From: Brevundimonas sp.
GTDB taxonomy: Bacteria; Pseudomonadota; Alphaproteobacteria; Caulobacterales; Caulobacteraceae
Length of the DNA stretch: 64,000 nucleotides
Direction of reading: 5' to 3'
NCBI RefSeq assembly: GCF_016742135.1
Contig: NZ_JACVCG010000002.1
Location: 310,001 to 374,000 of the forward strand
How positions within the stretch are numbered: position 1 is the first letter of the stretch; the number at the start of each line of letters is the position of its first letter. Below are positions 17,856-27,245 of this stretch, one piece after another. The position numbers and the translations under genes are program-made. The notes under the pieces were generated by a model. That model was not told the DNA's origin. It did not search any database and worked only from the letters and a program-made list of their open reading frames with translations.

Positions 17856-18281
17856 ATGGATCGCAGACATCTTCTCTCCCTGATGGGTGCCGGACTGGGC
17901 ATCGGCGTCGCCGGACCGGCGCTGGCCGCGGGGGATGAAAAGCCCGCCGCCGCCGTCGTCAATCTGCAGGGGGTCGGCCTGCCGGTGATCGCAGACGGGC
18001 GGGTGCGGAACTATGTGTTCGTCAGTATCCGCCTGCATCTGTCGGGATCGGCCTCGATGGAAGCGGTGCGGGCCAAGGATGCCCATTTCCGCGACGCCCT
18101 GGTCAAGGCGGCCCACCGGACGCCCTTCACCCTGGCCCGTGACTGGTCCCAACTGGACGCGGTGGCCCTGTCCCGCAGTCTGATGGCCTCGGCGGCGCGC
18201 ATCGCCGGGCAGGGCAAGATCAGCCGGGTCGAGGTGCTGCATCAGGCGCCGCGTCGACGGACAGGAATTCCCACCGCCTGA
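17856..18281 (+). CDS. Conserved exported protein of unknown function
   Basis: The 141-residue protein opens with MDRRHLLSLMGAGLGIGVAGPALA, a signal peptide with paired arginines that could be Tat-type, cleaved near residue 25. The mature domain has a hydrophobic beta strand RNYVFVSIRLHLSG and a pattern of helices (AKDAHFRDALVKAAHRTPF, LSRSLMASAARIAG) loosely like FliL-type periplasmic domains, which is only an impression. It lies 45 bases after thiL and 172 before hppA, on the same strand. No function assigned. Confidence 0.65.
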   Translation: MDRRHLLSLMGAGLGIGVAGPALAAGDEKPAAAVVNLQGVGLPVIADGRVRNYVFVSIRLHLSGSASMEAVRAKDAHFRDALVKAAHRTPFTLARDWSQLDAVALSRSLMASAARIAGQGKISRVEVLHQAPRRRTGIPTA

Positions 18282-18453
18282 CCACCGTTCTGCTGTTGCG
18301 CTTCGCCCGGGCATTTGGCACGTTTCCGCCGCAATTCCCGAAGGACGCAGCGTCGCGTCCATCGCGCACGGGGGGACCGGAAGGCGGACAGAGGCGAAAA
18401 GCCCGCCGCGCCAAGGGTCCGGGCGCCTTGCATGAACAGGGTATGGAAACGCC

Positions 18454-20586
18454 ATGACAAACTATCTGTGGCTGGTCATCGCCGCAGGCGCGCTGGGAGT
18501 CCTCTACGGGCTTGTCCAGACCGCTGCGCTGATGAAGGCCTCAACCGGTAACGACAAGATGCGCGAGATCGCCGCGGCGATCCAGGAAGGGGCCTCGGCC
18601 TATCTGAAGCGCCAGTACACCACCATCGGCCTGGTCGGGATCGTTATCCTGATCGCCGCCTATGTCCTGATCGGCGAATGGGCCGCCATCGGATTCGCGA
18701 TCGGCGCCGTGCTGTCGGGCGCCGCCGGCTATGCCGGGATGCTGATCTCGGTGCGCGCCAATGTGCGGACGGCCCAGGCGGCGTCCGAGAGCCTTTCGAA
18801 GGGCCTGGACCTGGCGTTCCGCTCGGGCGCCATCACCGGCCTGTTCGTGGCGGGCGGCGCGCTGATCGGTGTGGCGGGCTATTATGCCGTGCTGACCGAA
18901 ATGCTGGGGCTGGAACGGACGGGCCGCGAGGTGATCGACGGTCTGGTGGCGCTGGGCTTCGGTGCCTCGCTGATCTCGATCTTCGCCCGACTGGGCGGCG
19001 GCATCTTCACCAAGGGCGCGGACGTCGGCGGTGACATGGTCGGCAAGGTCGAGGCCGGCATCCCCGAGGACGACCCCCGGAACGCCGCGACGATCGCCGA
19101 CAATGTGGGCGACAACGTCGGCGACTGCGCCGGCATGGCGGCCGACCTGTTCGAGACCTATGCGGTGACCACGGTGGCCACCATGGTGCTGGCGGCGATC
19201 TTCTTCCGCGACCAGCCCTATGTCGATGTGATGATGCTGCTGCCGCTGGCCATCTGCGGCGTCTGTATCGTGACCTCGATCCTCGGCACCTTCTTCGTGC
19301 GTCTGGGCAAGTCGAACAACATCATGGGAGCCCTGTATCAGGGGCTGATCGTGACGGGCGTCCTGTCGGCCGCGGCCCTGTGGTTCATCGTGACCCGCAT
19401 GGCCCCGCCGCTGATCGAGACGGCCAACGGCAACTCCTTCGAGGCCATGAGCCTGTTCTGGTGCGGCATGGTCGGTCTGGCCGTGACGGCGGCCATCGTG
19501 GTCATCACCGAATACTATACCGGCACGGGCTTCCGTCCGGTGAAGTCGGTAGCCAAGGCTTCGGCATCGGGCCACGGCACCAACGTCATCCAGGGTCTGG
19601 CTGTCTCGCTGGAGGCGACAGCTCTGCCGGCCCTGGTGATCATCATCGGCATCGTCGCCACCTATCAGCTGGCAGGCCTGTTCGGCATCGCCATCGCCAC
19701 CACCACCATGCTGGGTGTGGCGGGCATGATCGTGGCGCTGGACGCCTTTGGTCCGGTCACCGACAACGCCGGGGGCATCGCCGAGATGGCGGGACTGCCG
19801 GCCGATGTGCGGACTTCGACGGACGCGCTGGACGCCGTCGGCAATACCACCAAGGCCGTGACCAAGGGCTATGCCATCGGCTCGGCCGGTCTGGGCGCGC
19901 TGGTGCTGTTCGCCGCCTATACCGAGGATCTGCGCTACTTCTCGGCCAATCCGGCGGACTATCCGTTCTTTGCCGACATGGGCCCGGTCGCGTTCGACCT
20001 CAGCAACCCCTACGTCGTGGTCGGCCTGCTGTTCGGGGGGCTGTTGCCCTTCCTGTTCGGTGGCATGTCCATGATGGCGGTGGGTCGCGCGGCCGAATCG
20101 GTCGTCGCCGAGGTGCGCCGCCAGTTCCGCGAGAACCCGGGCATCATGACCTATGAGGTCAAGCCGGAATACGGCAAGGCGGTCGACATCCTGACCCGTT
20201 CGGCGATCAAGGAGATGATCGTGCCGAGCCTGCTGCCGGTGCTGTCGCCCATCGTGCTGTTCGTCGCCGTCATGCTGATCCAGCCGGACAAGGCCGCGGC
20301 CTTCGCCGCGGTGGGCGCCATGCTGATGGGGGTGATCGTCACGGGCCTGTTCGTGGCCATTTCCATGACCTCGGGCGGCGGGGCCTGGGACAATGCCAAG
20401 AAGCTGATCGAGGAAGGTCATCATGGCGGCAAGGGCTCTGAAGCCCACAAGGCCGCTGTGACGGGCGATACGGTCGGCGATCCCTACAAGGACACGGCCG
20501 GTCCCGCGGTGAACCCGATGATCAAGATCACCAACATCGTCGCCCTGCTGCTGCTGGCGGTGCTGGCCAGCGGGAACATCGGCTGA
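18454..20586 (+). CDS. hppA: K+-insensitive pyrophosphate-energised proton pump
   Basis: Membrane-bound pyrophosphatase coupling PPi hydrolysis to proton export. The 710-residue protein has about 16 hydrophobic segments and the conserved substrate loops [20 protein letters not shown] near residue 190, [19 protein letters not shown] near residue 215 and [13 protein letters not shown] near residue 435. The subtype motif reads [10 protein letters not shown]: Lys and Thr at the positions that are Ala and Gly/Ala in K+-dependent enzymes, so it should be K+-independent. Followed by a repeat element and a strong terminator. Confidence 0.95.
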   Translation: MTNYLWLVIAAGALGVLYGLVQTAALMKASTGNDKMREIAAAIQEGASAYLKRQYTTIGLVGIVILIAAYVLIGEWAAIGFAIGAVLSGAAGYAGMLISVRANVRTAQAASESLSKGLDLAFRSGAITGLFVAGGALIGVAGYYAVLTEMLGLERTGREVIDGLVALGFGASLISIFARLGGGIFTKGADVGGDMVGKVEAGIPEDDPRNAATIADNVGDNVGDCAGMAADLFETYAVTTVATMVLAAIFFRDQPYVDVMMLLPLAICGVCIVTSILGTFFVRLGKSNNIMGALYQGLIVTGVLSAAALWFIVTRMAPPLIETANGNSFEAMSLFWCGMVGLAVTAAIVVITEYYTGTGFRPVKSVAKASASGHGTNVIQGLAVSLEATALPALVIIIGIVATYQLAGLFGIAIATTTMLGVAGMIVALDAFGPVTDNAGGIAEMAGLPADVRTSTDALDAVGNTTKAVTKGYAIGSAGLGALVLFAAYTEDLRYFSANPADYPFFADMGPVAFDLSNPYVVVGLLFGGLLPFLFGGMSMMAVGRAAESVVAEVRRQFRENPGIMTYEVKPEYGKAVDILTRSAIKEMIVPSLLPVLSPIVLFVAVMLIQPDKAAAFAAVGAMLMGVIVTGLFVAISMTSGGGAWDNAKKLIEEGHHGGKGSEAHKAAVTGDTVGDPYKDTAGPAVNPMIKITNIVALLLLAVLASGNIG

Positions 20587-20595
20587 TCGACCGGG

Positions 20596-20732
20596 TCTCC
20601 TCCCTGTTCGCCGCCTGGTGAATGGGGAGGGGGACCGCGAAGCGGTGGAGGGGCTCTGTGGGTGGCAAGACCGCCTCCGTCTCTTCGCTACGCTTCGAGC
20701 CACCTCCCCATCGCTGCGCGACAGGGAGGAGA
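20596..20732. repeat. 137-bp intergenic palindromic repeat, copy 1
   Basis: Element with perfect 11-bp terminal inverted repeats (TCTCCTCCCTG at 20596-20606 and its complement at 20722-20732). Inside are TGGGGAGGGGGACCGCGAAG, then GGTGGAGGGGCTCT, and the complementary CCACCTCCCCATC near the other end. A second copy of identical length is at 56291-56427. It lies just before the hppA terminator. Confidence 0.85.
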
Positions 20733-20738
20733 CAAAAG

Positions 20739-20773
20739 AAAGGCCCCGGGGAGCGATCTCCGGGGCCTTTTTT
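20739..20773 (+). terminator. Rho-independent terminator after hppA
   Basis: A 14-bp stem (AAAGGCCCCGGGGA with TCTCCGGGGCCTTT, one G-T pair) around a GCGA tetraloop, with the T-run continuing after the stem (six T in total at its 3' edge). The complementary A-run makes it potentially bidirectional, so it may also stop bamE transcription from the other strand. Confidence 0.88.
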
Positions 20774-20813
20774 GTGCCTATTCTCGCCTCGCGGAGTCTG
20801 GCGACTTGAGGCG

Positions 20814-21290
20814 TTAATCCGGGCGGCGTTGGCCGGGGGCGTCCTCGTCGGTGCGGGGCAGCTGGCCGCGCCCGACGTTGCCGAGAAGCTGTTCGATGAT
20901 GGTCAGTTCGCGACCGCGGGTGGGGGTCTGGTTGCGGTTCATGGCGATCTGCTCGCCATCCTGCAGCCCCAGGGTGCGGACGCCCGCCACATTGCCGGCC
21001 TCGTCAAAGGTGATCTCGGTCACATTGCGTTGCGCGACAAAGGCCCGGTTGAAGGTGTATTTCCGCGTCGTCTGGCTGATGTAGTACCAGACGCTGTCCT
21101 CCTCGAAGACCGAGGTGGCCGAGGGCGAGCCCAGCCGCGCCAGCACGGTTTCCTTGGTGTCGGTGCCGGCCACGATGTCGGCGGGCCTGACGTCGACGGC
21201 CTGGAAGCCATGCACGCCCACGACCGGGGCGCAGGCCACAAGCCCGGCGGACAGGAGAAAAGCGGCGACGAGGGACTTGGAACGGTTCAT
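20814..21290 (-). CDS. bamE: Outer-membrane assembly lipoprotein BamE (SmpA/OmlA family)
   Basis: BamE is a lipoprotein of the BAM complex that inserts outer-membrane beta-barrel proteins. From ATG 21290, the 158-residue protein has a lipoprotein signal with lipobox LVAC (Cys20), then the SmpA/OmlA core: GTDTKETVLARLGSPSATSV near residue 41, VWYYISQTTRKYTFNRAFVA near residue 67 and ITFDEAGNV. A tail of about 35 polar residues follows. It diverges from the cytochrome bc1 chaperone gene, a common alphaproteobacterial arrangement. An upstream in-frame ATG adds six residues. Confidence 0.9.
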   Translation of the reverse strand: MNRSKSLVAAFLLSAGLVACAPVVGVHGFQAVDVRPADIVAGTDTKETVLARLGSPSATSVFEEDSVWYYISQTTRKYTFNRAFVAQRNVTEITFDEAGNVAGVRTLGLQDGEQIAMNRNQTPTRGRELTIIEQLLGNVGRGQLPRTDEDAPGQRRPD

Positions 21291-21372
21291 GGACAGCGCC
21301 TGCGACAATACAAGGTCTTTGACCTAGACCCTGCCGCGTCCTAGTTCAACGTCGCGGCGGAAAAGGGGCCGT

Positions 21373-21909
21373 GTGATCATGCTGAAAAATCTTCTCGGTC
21401 TCAGGGAAAGGGCCTCGCCGGGCCGCGAGGCCTATGGACTGGCCGTCTCCCGCGCCCGCGCCCGCGAATTCTATCTGGACCACGGGGTCGAGGACCGGAT
21501 CGACGCCCGATTCGAGCTTTATACCCTGCATGTGCTGCTGCTGGTGCTGCGTCTGCGCGACGAGGACACGCCTGCGGCCCGGGACGCGGCCCAGGATCTG
21601 TTCGACACCTATGTATCGGCGCTCGACAATGCGCTGCGCGAACTGGGCGTCGGGGACGTCGCCGTGTCGAAGAAGATGCGAAAGCTGGGCGAGGCGGTCT
21701 ACGGTCGTATGAACGCCTATGAGGCACCGTTGCGCGCGAACGATGCCGCCGGCCTGGCCGAGGCCCTGGACCGCAACGTCTATGCCGGCAGCGGCGCGGA
21801 CCACGCGCCCTGGCTGGCCGCCTACGCCCTGGAATGCCGGGCACGCCTCGCGGCCCAGCCGGTCGACGCCTGCCTGAAGACCCCCGACTGGGCCGGGGTG
21901 TCCTCATGA
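21373..21909 (+). CDS. Ubiquinol-cytochrome c chaperone (CBP3 family)
   Basis: Homologues of yeast Cbp3 help assemble cytochrome b into the bc1 complex. The 178-residue protein shows the family's helical core: AREFYLDHGVEDRIDARFEL near residue 33, DLFDTYVSALDNALRELGVG near residue 74 and GDVAVSKKMRKLGEAVYGRM near residue 94. Start is GTG 21373, near an AAAAGGGG ribosome site, or ATG 21379 two codons later. The next gene, DUF177, starts inside its stop codon. Confidence 0.88.
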   Translation: MIMLKNLLGLRERASPGREAYGLAVSRARAREFYLDHGVEDRIDARFELYTLHVLLLVLRLRDEDTPAARDAAQDLFDTYVSALDNALRELGVGDVAVSKKMRKLGEAVYGRMNAYEAPLRANDAAGLAEALDRNVYAGSGADHAPWLAAYALECRARLAAQPVDACLKTPDWAGVSS

Positions 21910-22430
21910 GCGGCGCACCGCCCGTGCTGATCGAGGCCGTCCGCATCAACCAGATCGGGGACATGCGAACCTTCACCCTGGCCCCCGATGCGGAGACCCG
22001 CCGGGCCATCGCAAGATGGCTGGATATTCTGGACCTGCCCCGGTTCGAGGCCGAGCTGACGCTGGTGCCCGCCCGGGTCGGCTGGCATCTGTCGGGGCGG
22101 CTGACGGCCGAGGCCGTTCAGGCCTGTGGCCTGACGCTGGAGCCGGTCGAGGAGCAGATCGACGAGACCTTTGGTCTGGATCTGGTCGAGGCCGATGAGC
22201 ACGCGGACGGCACCGAGGTCGAGGTCAGTCTGGACGAGGATGCGCCGGACGTGATCAGCGACGGGCGCATCGACATCAGCCGTCATGTGCTGGAACATCT
22301 GTCGCTGGCGCTCGACCCCTTTCCGCGCAAACCCGGGGCCGTGTTCGAGGCTCCGGAAGAAACGGCCGAGATTTCGCCCTTTGCCGTGCTGAAGGGCCAT
22401 GTCAAACCGCGCGCCGATAGCGACGGCTGA
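21906..22430 (+). CDS. DUF177 (YceD-like) protein
   Basis: A 174-residue acidic protein of the DUF177/YceD family, which in other bacteria is linked to 23S rRNA metabolism and precedes rpmF or plsX. Seen here are ELTLVPARVGWHLSGRLTAE near residue 44, VQACGLTLEPVEEQIDETF near residue 67 (the family's C-x-x-x-L-x-P-V segment) and a C-terminal DPFPRKPGAVF. ATGA overlap with the upstream gene. plsX follows after about 80 bases; no rpmF is present between them. Confidence 0.88.
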   Translation: MSGAPPVLIEAVRINQIGDMRTFTLAPDAETRRAIARWLDILDLPRFEAELTLVPARVGWHLSGRLTAEAVQACGLTLEPVEEQIDETFGLDLVEADEHADGTEVEVSLDEDAPDVISDGRIDISRHVLEHLSLALDPFPRKPGAVFEAPEETAEISPFAVLKGHVKPRADSDG

Positions 22431-22511
22431 GTTCGCAGAACGGTTGCATCCGCCGGGCCGGGCGCTATCGTCCGCCACCCGGGGCCGACCGGCCCCCCAG
22501 GAGTTTTCTGC

Positions 22512-23594
22512 TTGTCGAAGACGCTCGTCATTTCGCTGGACGCCATGGGCGGCGACCACGGTCCGTCCGTGGTGGTGGGCGGGATTGCTGACTATCTGAA
22601 GGCCCATCCGGGGTCGGACCTGCGGTTTCTGGTGCATGGCGATGCGAACGCGATCGAGGCCCAGATCGGGGCGCACCGGCTGCACGGCGACAGGATCGAC
22701 GTCCGTCACACCGACAAGGTTGTGGCCATGGACGAAAAGCCGGCCCAGGCGCTGAGGCGCGGCAAGGGCTCCAGCCTGTGGAACGCCATCGAATCGGTGA
22801 AGTCCGGCGAGGCCGCCGCCATCGTCTCGGCGGGCAATACCGGCGCCCTGATGGCCATTGCCAAGCTGCAGCTGCGCATGGCCGCGCCGGGACTGGAACG
22901 TCCGGCGATTGTCGCCAGCTGGCCGACCCTTCGCGGCATCACGGCCGTGCTGGACGTCGGAGCCAATATCGACTGCGACGCGGCCCAGCTGATCGAATTC
23001 GCCATCATGGGCGACGCCTTCCAGACCGCCGTCCACGGCACGAAGCGCCCGACCATCGGCCTGCTGAACGTCGGCTCGGAAGACATGAAGGGCCACGAAC
23101 AGGTGCGGGAAGCCCACCGCCTGCTGCGCAGCGGCGCCTTCGATCTGGACTATCACGGCTTTGTCGAGGGCGATGACATCGCCAAGGGCACGGTCGATGT
23201 GATCGTCACCGACGGCTTTACCGGCAATGTCGCCCTGAAGACGGCGGAAGGCACGGCGCGGTTCATCTCGGCCCTGCTGAAGGACGCGCTGATGTCCGGC
23301 CTGCCGTCGCGGCTGGGGGCCATGATGGCGCTGCCGGCGCTGAAGAAGATGCGCAGCCGCATCGATCCCAATGCCATCAACGGCGGGCCGCTGCTGGGCC
23401 TGAACGGCATCGTCGTCAAAAGCCACGGCGGGGCCAGCGCCTATGGCTTTGGCAATGCCATCCGCGTGGCGGGCGATCTGGCCCGCAGTGATTATATGAC
23501 CAAGGTCAGCGCCAGCCTGAAGCGCATGACGACCGTCCTCGAGGAGGACGAGGCCGGTTCGGCAACCGGCCCCGGTGTGGAGACTGACCAGTGA
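22512..23594 (+). CDS. plsX: Phosphate acyltransferase PlsX
   Basis: Makes acyl-phosphate from acyl-ACP for phosphatidic acid synthesis. The 360-residue protein starts at TTG 22512, about nine bases after CCAGGAG. Motifs include SLDAMGGDHGPSVVVGGI near residue 8, SAGNTGALMAIAKLQLRM near residue 104, LLNVGSEDMKGHEQV near residue 183, VTDGFTGNVALKTAEG near residue 234 and VVKSHGGASAYGF near residue 302. fabH overlaps its stop (GTGA at 23591), the classic plsX-fabH pair. Confidence 0.95.
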   Translation: MSKTLVISLDAMGGDHGPSVVVGGIADYLKAHPGSDLRFLVHGDANAIEAQIGAHRLHGDRIDVRHTDKVVAMDEKPAQALRRGKGSSLWNAIESVKSGEAAAIVSAGNTGALMAIAKLQLRMAAPGLERPAIVASWPTLRGITAVLDVGANIDCDAAQLIEFAIMGDAFQTAVHGTKRPTIGLLNVGSEDMKGHEQVREAHRLLRSGAFDLDYHGFVEGDDIAKGTVDVIVTDGFTGNVALKTAEGTARFISALLKDALMSGLPSRLGAMMALPALKKMRSRIDPNAINGGPLLGLNGIVVKSHGGASAYGFGNAIRVAGDLARSDYMTKVSASLKRMTTVLEEDEAGSATGPGVETDQ

Positions 23595-24568
23595 CTGTTG
23601 TTCGTAGTGCCGTGACCGGCGTCGGCGCCTATCTGCCGGAAAAGGTCGTGACCAATGCCGACCTGGCAAAGTTCGTCGATACCTCGGACGAATGGATCGT
23701 CGAGCGGACCGGCATCCGTCAGCGGCATCAGGCCGCGCCGGATCAGCCGACCAGCGACCTGGCGGTCGAGGCGGCGAAAAAGGCCCTGGCGGAGGCCGGC
23801 AAGACCGCGGCCGACGTCGATCTGATCATCGTCGCCACCACCACCCCGGACATGACCTTTCCGGCCACCGCCTCGATCGTGCAGAGGAAGCTGGGTGTGC
23901 CGGTCTGTGTGGCGTTTGACATCCAGGCCGTGTGCTCGGGCTTTGTCTATGCGCTGAGCGTCGCCGACGGCTTCGTCGCGCGTGGAACCTCGAAATGCGC
24001 TCTGGTCATCGGGGCCGAGGAAATGACCCGACTGATGGACTGGGAGGACCGCACCACCTGCGTCCTGTTCGGGGATGGCGCCGGCGCGGTGGTGCTGGAG
24101 CCGGTCGAGGGGCAGGGAACATCGGCGGATCGCGGCATTCTGGGCTCGGCCCTGCGCTGCGACGGCACCAAGACCGACCTGTTGTATGTCGACGGCGGTC
24201 CGGCCACGACCGGTCAGGTCGGCCATCTGCGCATGCTGGGCAATCAGGTGTTCCGCCACGCGGTCGTCAATATCGCCGAGGCCATCACCGCCGCCGCCGA
24301 GGCCGCCGGGATCGAGATCGCCGATGTCGACTGGTTCGTGCCGCATCAGGCCAATCAACGCATCATCAAGGGCGTCGGTGACCGGCTGGGGCTGGATGAA
24401 AACAAGGTCGTCTCGACCGTGGCCCTGCACGCCAATACCTCGGCCGCATCCATCCCTCTGGCCCTCGATTCCGCGATCCGGGACGGGCGGATCAAGCGCG
24501 GCGATCTGGTGCTGCTGGAGGCCATGGGCGGCGGTCTGACCTGGGGTGCCTGCGCTCTTCGCCTGTAA
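23591..24568 (+). CDS. fabH: 3-oxoacyl-ACP synthase III
   Basis: FabH initiates fatty-acid synthesis by condensing acetyl-CoA with malonyl-ACP. The 325 residues carry the catalytic triad context: Cys115 in DIQAVCSGFVYAL, His in WFVPHQANQR near residue 252 and Asn in LHANTSAASIPLAL near residue 282. Other features are SDEWIVERTGIRQRH near residue 32 and the C-terminal GGGLTWGACAL. The GTG start overlaps the plsX stop. ihfA follows after 75 bases. Confidence 0.96.
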   Translation: MTVVRSAVTGVGAYLPEKVVTNADLAKFVDTSDEWIVERTGIRQRHQAAPDQPTSDLAVEAAKKALAEAGKTAADVDLIIVATTTPDMTFPATASIVQRKLGVPVCVAFDIQAVCSGFVYALSVADGFVARGTSKCALVIGAEEMTRLMDWEDRTTCVLFGDGAGAVVLEPVEGQGTSADRGILGSALRCDGTKTDLLYVDGGPATTGQVGHLRMLGNQVFRHAVVNIAEAITAAAEAAGIEIADVDWFVPHQANQRIIKGVGDRLGLDENKVVSTVALHANTSAASIPLALDSAIRDGRIKRGDLVLLEAMGGGLTWGACALRL

Positions 24569-24643
24569 AACGAATTTCCGCCTTTCCATTTCAACGGCTT
24601 TCAGCCTTTAATGTGGAACTGACTTCAGCGAGGGGAGGGACGC

Positions 24644-24949
24644 TTGGACGACCATCACACGCTCACCCGGGCCGATCTGTGCGACGCGGTGCATGAGGCC
24701 CTGGGCCTGTCGCGCAATGAATGCGCCACCCTGGTCGAGCGGACGCTGGGCCTGATCGTCGAATCGCTGGAGCGCGGCGAGACCGTGAAACTGTCGGGCT
24801 TTGGCGTCTTTCAGGTCCGGGAGAAGCGCGCGCGCATGGGCCGCAATCCCAAGACCGGCGTGCCCGCCGCCATCAATCCGCGCCGGGTCATCAGCTTCCG
24901 CGCCTCGCAGATCATGAAGAGCCGCGTCCACGCCGCCGCCGCCGGCTGA
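24644..24949 (+). CDS. ihfA: Integration host factor alpha subunit
   Basis: Nucleoid protein that bends DNA as a heterodimer with IhfB. The 101-residue protein starts with TTG at 24644 after AGGGGAGGGA. It shows the HU/IHF signature: LTRADLCDAVHEALGLSRNE, VKLSGFGVFQVREKRARMGR near residue 49 and NPKTGVPAAINPRRVISFRA near residue 69. The position after plsX-fabH and before a MerR-type gene is conserved in Caulobacterales and relatives. Confidence 0.95.
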   Translation: MDDHHTLTRADLCDAVHEALGLSRNECATLVERTLGLIVESLERGETVKLSGFGVFQVREKRARMGRNPKTGVPAAINPRRVISFRASQIMKSRVHAAAAG

Positions 24950-24963
24950 ACGGAGGGCCGCGC

Positions 24964-25392
24964 GTGGCCAAAAGCCCCGAAGCCTTTCGCAGTATCTCCG
25001 AAGCCGCCACCGAGGTCGGCGTGCCCCAGCACGTGCTGCGCTTCTGGGAGACCAAATTCGCCTTTGTGACCCCCGTGAAACGCGCCGGGGGCCGACGCTT
25101 CTATCGCCCCGAGGACATCGAGGTCCTGAAGGGCGTGCGGCGCCTGCTGCATGAGGAAGGCCTGACCCTCAAGGGCGTCGCCCGCCTGCACAAGGCCCAG
25201 GGCGTCAAGCGCATCCTGGGCCAGGAGCCCGTCGGCCCCGCGCCGGTGAGCCCCGCCCCCGAGGCCCCGGTCGGGCCGGAGAGCCCCTTCGCCGCACCCG
25301 GCCTCACCGCCGAGCAGCGCCAGCGTCTGGCCGAGGTGCTGCGCGATATTGAGGCCGCGCAAAGCCGGCTGGAGGCCGCCCTCGGTCGCTGA
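24964..25392 (+). CDS. MerR-family transcriptional regulator
   Basis: The 142-residue protein begins at GTG 24964, after an ACGGAGG ribosome site. Its N-terminal winged helix reads SISEAATEVGVPQHVLRFWE, then RAGGRRFYRPEDIEVLKGVR and a helix LLHEEGLTLKGVARLHKA. A Pro/Ala-rich linker leads to a short C-terminal helix RLAEVLRDIEAAQSRLEAAL, likely for dimerisation. There is no cysteine or recognisable effector domain. Targets are unknown. Confidence 0.9.
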   Translation: MAKSPEAFRSISEAATEVGVPQHVLRFWETKFAFVTPVKRAGGRRFYRPEDIEVLKGVRRLLHEEGLTLKGVARLHKAQGVKRILGQEPVGPAPVSPAPEAPVGPESPFAAPGLTAEQRQRLAEVLRDIEAAQSRLEAALGR

Positions 25393-25464
25393 CAGCTTTA
25401 TTGTGCCATCCGGCCGTGATTTGGGTTTACGACGCAACGGCTCCCCGTCTATAGGGAGCGCCTT

Positions 25465-25541
<77 letters not shown>

Positions 25542-25567
25542 TCTTCCGCAATGAAGACGGTTGGTTG

Positions 25568-25594
25568 AAGGGGTCGCTTTCGGGCGGCCCCTTT
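25568..25594 (+). terminator. Probable terminator after tRNA-Pro(GGG)
   Basis: Hairpin with arms AAGGGGTCGC and GCGGCCCCTTT (one mismatch region) around a short TTTCGG loop, 26 bases after the tRNA. The T-run is short (three T). Confidence 0.6.
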
Positions 25595-25832
25595 GCAATT
25601 GGGGTGGTTGTCGCGGGCGTTGTCACAGGCGCCGTTATGGGCTGGTCCAGGGTCCGCAATCTGGCATGGCGTCGATGACCGATCTCGACACATCACACAC
25701 CTTCAAAAGGTCCGCTTAATAGGTCGTCCGCATCTCGGTCTAAGACGACGACCGCCATCCTTGGCGGCCACTACACGTTACGGTCAACGTCGGGATAGCG
25801 TGCGTCCAACACGAATCATTCAGGATAGGCGG

Positions 25833-26744
25833 ATGACCCAACCGCCAATGCTGACGCCACCGCCCTTCACCATCATCTTGGACTTAGCGCTTGACCCGGT
25901 CTGGCCGCCCCAGAAGCCGGTGACGCTTCTTGATCAAAGGACGCAGGACATCGCGATCCGCTTGGACGCTCTACCAACCGGCCAATGGATACTAACCTTT
26001 GCCGAGATAGGGAAGCGCGAGCTCAGTTGGCATCTGCCCGTGATAGAACTGCACGCCACAAACGTTAAAGCGGCTTTCGCCATGCGAGCCGATTACACTC
26101 TGTCGGTAGTTGTTGGCGGGGTTATCGTTCTTAGCGAGCAGGTGCAACATCCTGTCTACCAGAGAGTGAGCATCCCGAGAGCCCCCGGCGACCAGTCCCT
26201 GTTGTGGGCCATTTCTATTGATCGAGATGAGCGACGACACGTAGATTTAGATGAGGCTCTGCTGAAAGCCGACGATGCGCTCGACCGCCTGAGGGGGCAT
26301 TTCACCTTCGAGGAGGCGGTTGGACACTGGACCGACTTCCTCGTTAGCTGGCGGCGCTGCATCAACAAATGTGATCGGATTGGCACGCAGGCCGATCGGT
26401 CCTCTTGGAGGAAATGCACTCTCGACATTGATGAAGATGAGACTCTGACGTTCGTCAGCGAGGCCCGGAACGCCCTCGAACACGGCGTAGCCCAGAGTTT
26501 TAGGCTTAGGCCAGCCGAAACCGGCAAGAACGAGCCGCTGATCGGAGGGTCGTTCGTGGCACCCGCTGTTCTCACGCCGATCGAGATAAAAGATCGCCAG
26601 AAAGCAATTCGAGTTCCATCGCGTGGTCTGGGCGTCACGCTACCCGAGCCAAATCCCTTTCAGTTAGCACAGATTGCGTTGGCTTACGCGTGGCGGCGAC
26701 GGAACGAAGCAATCGACTTGGCAGGCGAAAAGCATCAGTACTGA
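25833..26744 (+). CDS. Unknown protein in an accessory patch beside tRNA-Pro
   Basis: The 303-residue protein from ATG 25833 (MTQPPMLTPPPF) is soluble, with no signal or membrane segment. The N-terminal half is beta-rich with many hydrophobic strands (FTIILDLALDPVWP, YTLSVVVGGVIVLSEQV, LLWAISIDRDERRH). The middle contains a helical stretch with RSSWRKCTLDIDEDET and ARNALEHG. I do not recognise a family. Its codon use is clearly less GC-biased than its neighbours, and its place right after a tRNA gene suggests acquired DNA. No integrase is nearby. Confidence 0.6.
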   Translation: MTQPPMLTPPPFTIILDLALDPVWPPQKPVTLLDQRTQDIAIRLDALPTGQWILTFAEIGKRELSWHLPVIELHATNVKAAFAMRADYTLSVVVGGVIVLSEQVQHPVYQRVSIPRAPGDQSLLWAISIDRDERRHVDLDEALLKADDALDRLRGHFTFEEAVGHWTDFLVSWRRCINKCDRIGTQADRSSWRKCTLDIDEDETLTFVSEARNALEHGVAQSFRLRPAETGKNEPLIGGSFVAPAVLTPIEIKDRQKAIRVPSRGLGVTLPEPNPFQLAQIALAYAWRRRNEAIDLAGEKHQY

Positions 26745-26901
26745 TGCCTGCCGCCAGTTTAAGCCTGCACGCTGGCATGACTCCCGCTTTCCACCCATCC
26801 CTGACCTCCCGCAAGTCCGTTGGTCGGTGACTGGCGGAGTTGCGGACTCTCCGGCAGGGCCGTGCTCATCGGGCTCGAGTAGACGTCGCCCCCGCGGCCT
26901 C

Positions 26902-27165
26902 CTACCGCAGCTGGCTGTCCTTGCTGCCGCGGCGGTTGATGGCGGAGTGGCGGATGGTGGCGTCGCGGCCGGACTGGCACTGGACGCAGGTGGTGACGCC
27001 GGGCAGGGCGAGGCGTCTGCGCTCGGGGATGACCTCGCCGCATTCGACGCACTCTTCCGTGCCGGGGCCGGTGGGCAGGCGGGCGCGGGCCGACGAGACC
27101 GCGTCGCCGACCGTATCCTCGATCTGGTCAAGAACCGCGCCGTCGCGTGTCCAGCCGCCTGCCAT
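26902..27165 (-). CDS. DksA/TraR-family zinc-finger protein, YbiI type
   Basis: The 87-residue protein matches the small DksA/TraR relative YbiI along its length: MAGGWTRDGAVLDQIEDTV at the start, a C4 zinc finger with Cys39, Cys42, Cys60 and Cys63 in CVECGEVIPERR and TTCVQCQ, and the characteristic NRRGSKDSQLR C-terminus. It lacks the long coiled coil of DksA, so it may bind the RNA polymerase secondary channel differently; the family's function is unsettled. It reads as a single-gene unit. Confidence 0.88.
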   Translation of the reverse strand: MAGGWTRDGAVLDQIEDTVGDAVSSARARLPTGPGTEECVECGEVIPERRRLALPGVTTCVQCQSGRDATIRHSAINRRGSKDSQLR

Positions 27166-27245
27166 TGTGTCGTCGCTCCATCCGGATCTGTTCCGTATGG
27201 ATATGGAAAGTCGGCAGGAATTTTAAAGGTCCCGAAGGACCCGGG

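Noticed and set aside
18541..20703. 720-residue minus-strand open frame opposite hppA
   Set aside because: His/Arg-rich antisense shadow of a well-supported membrane pump.
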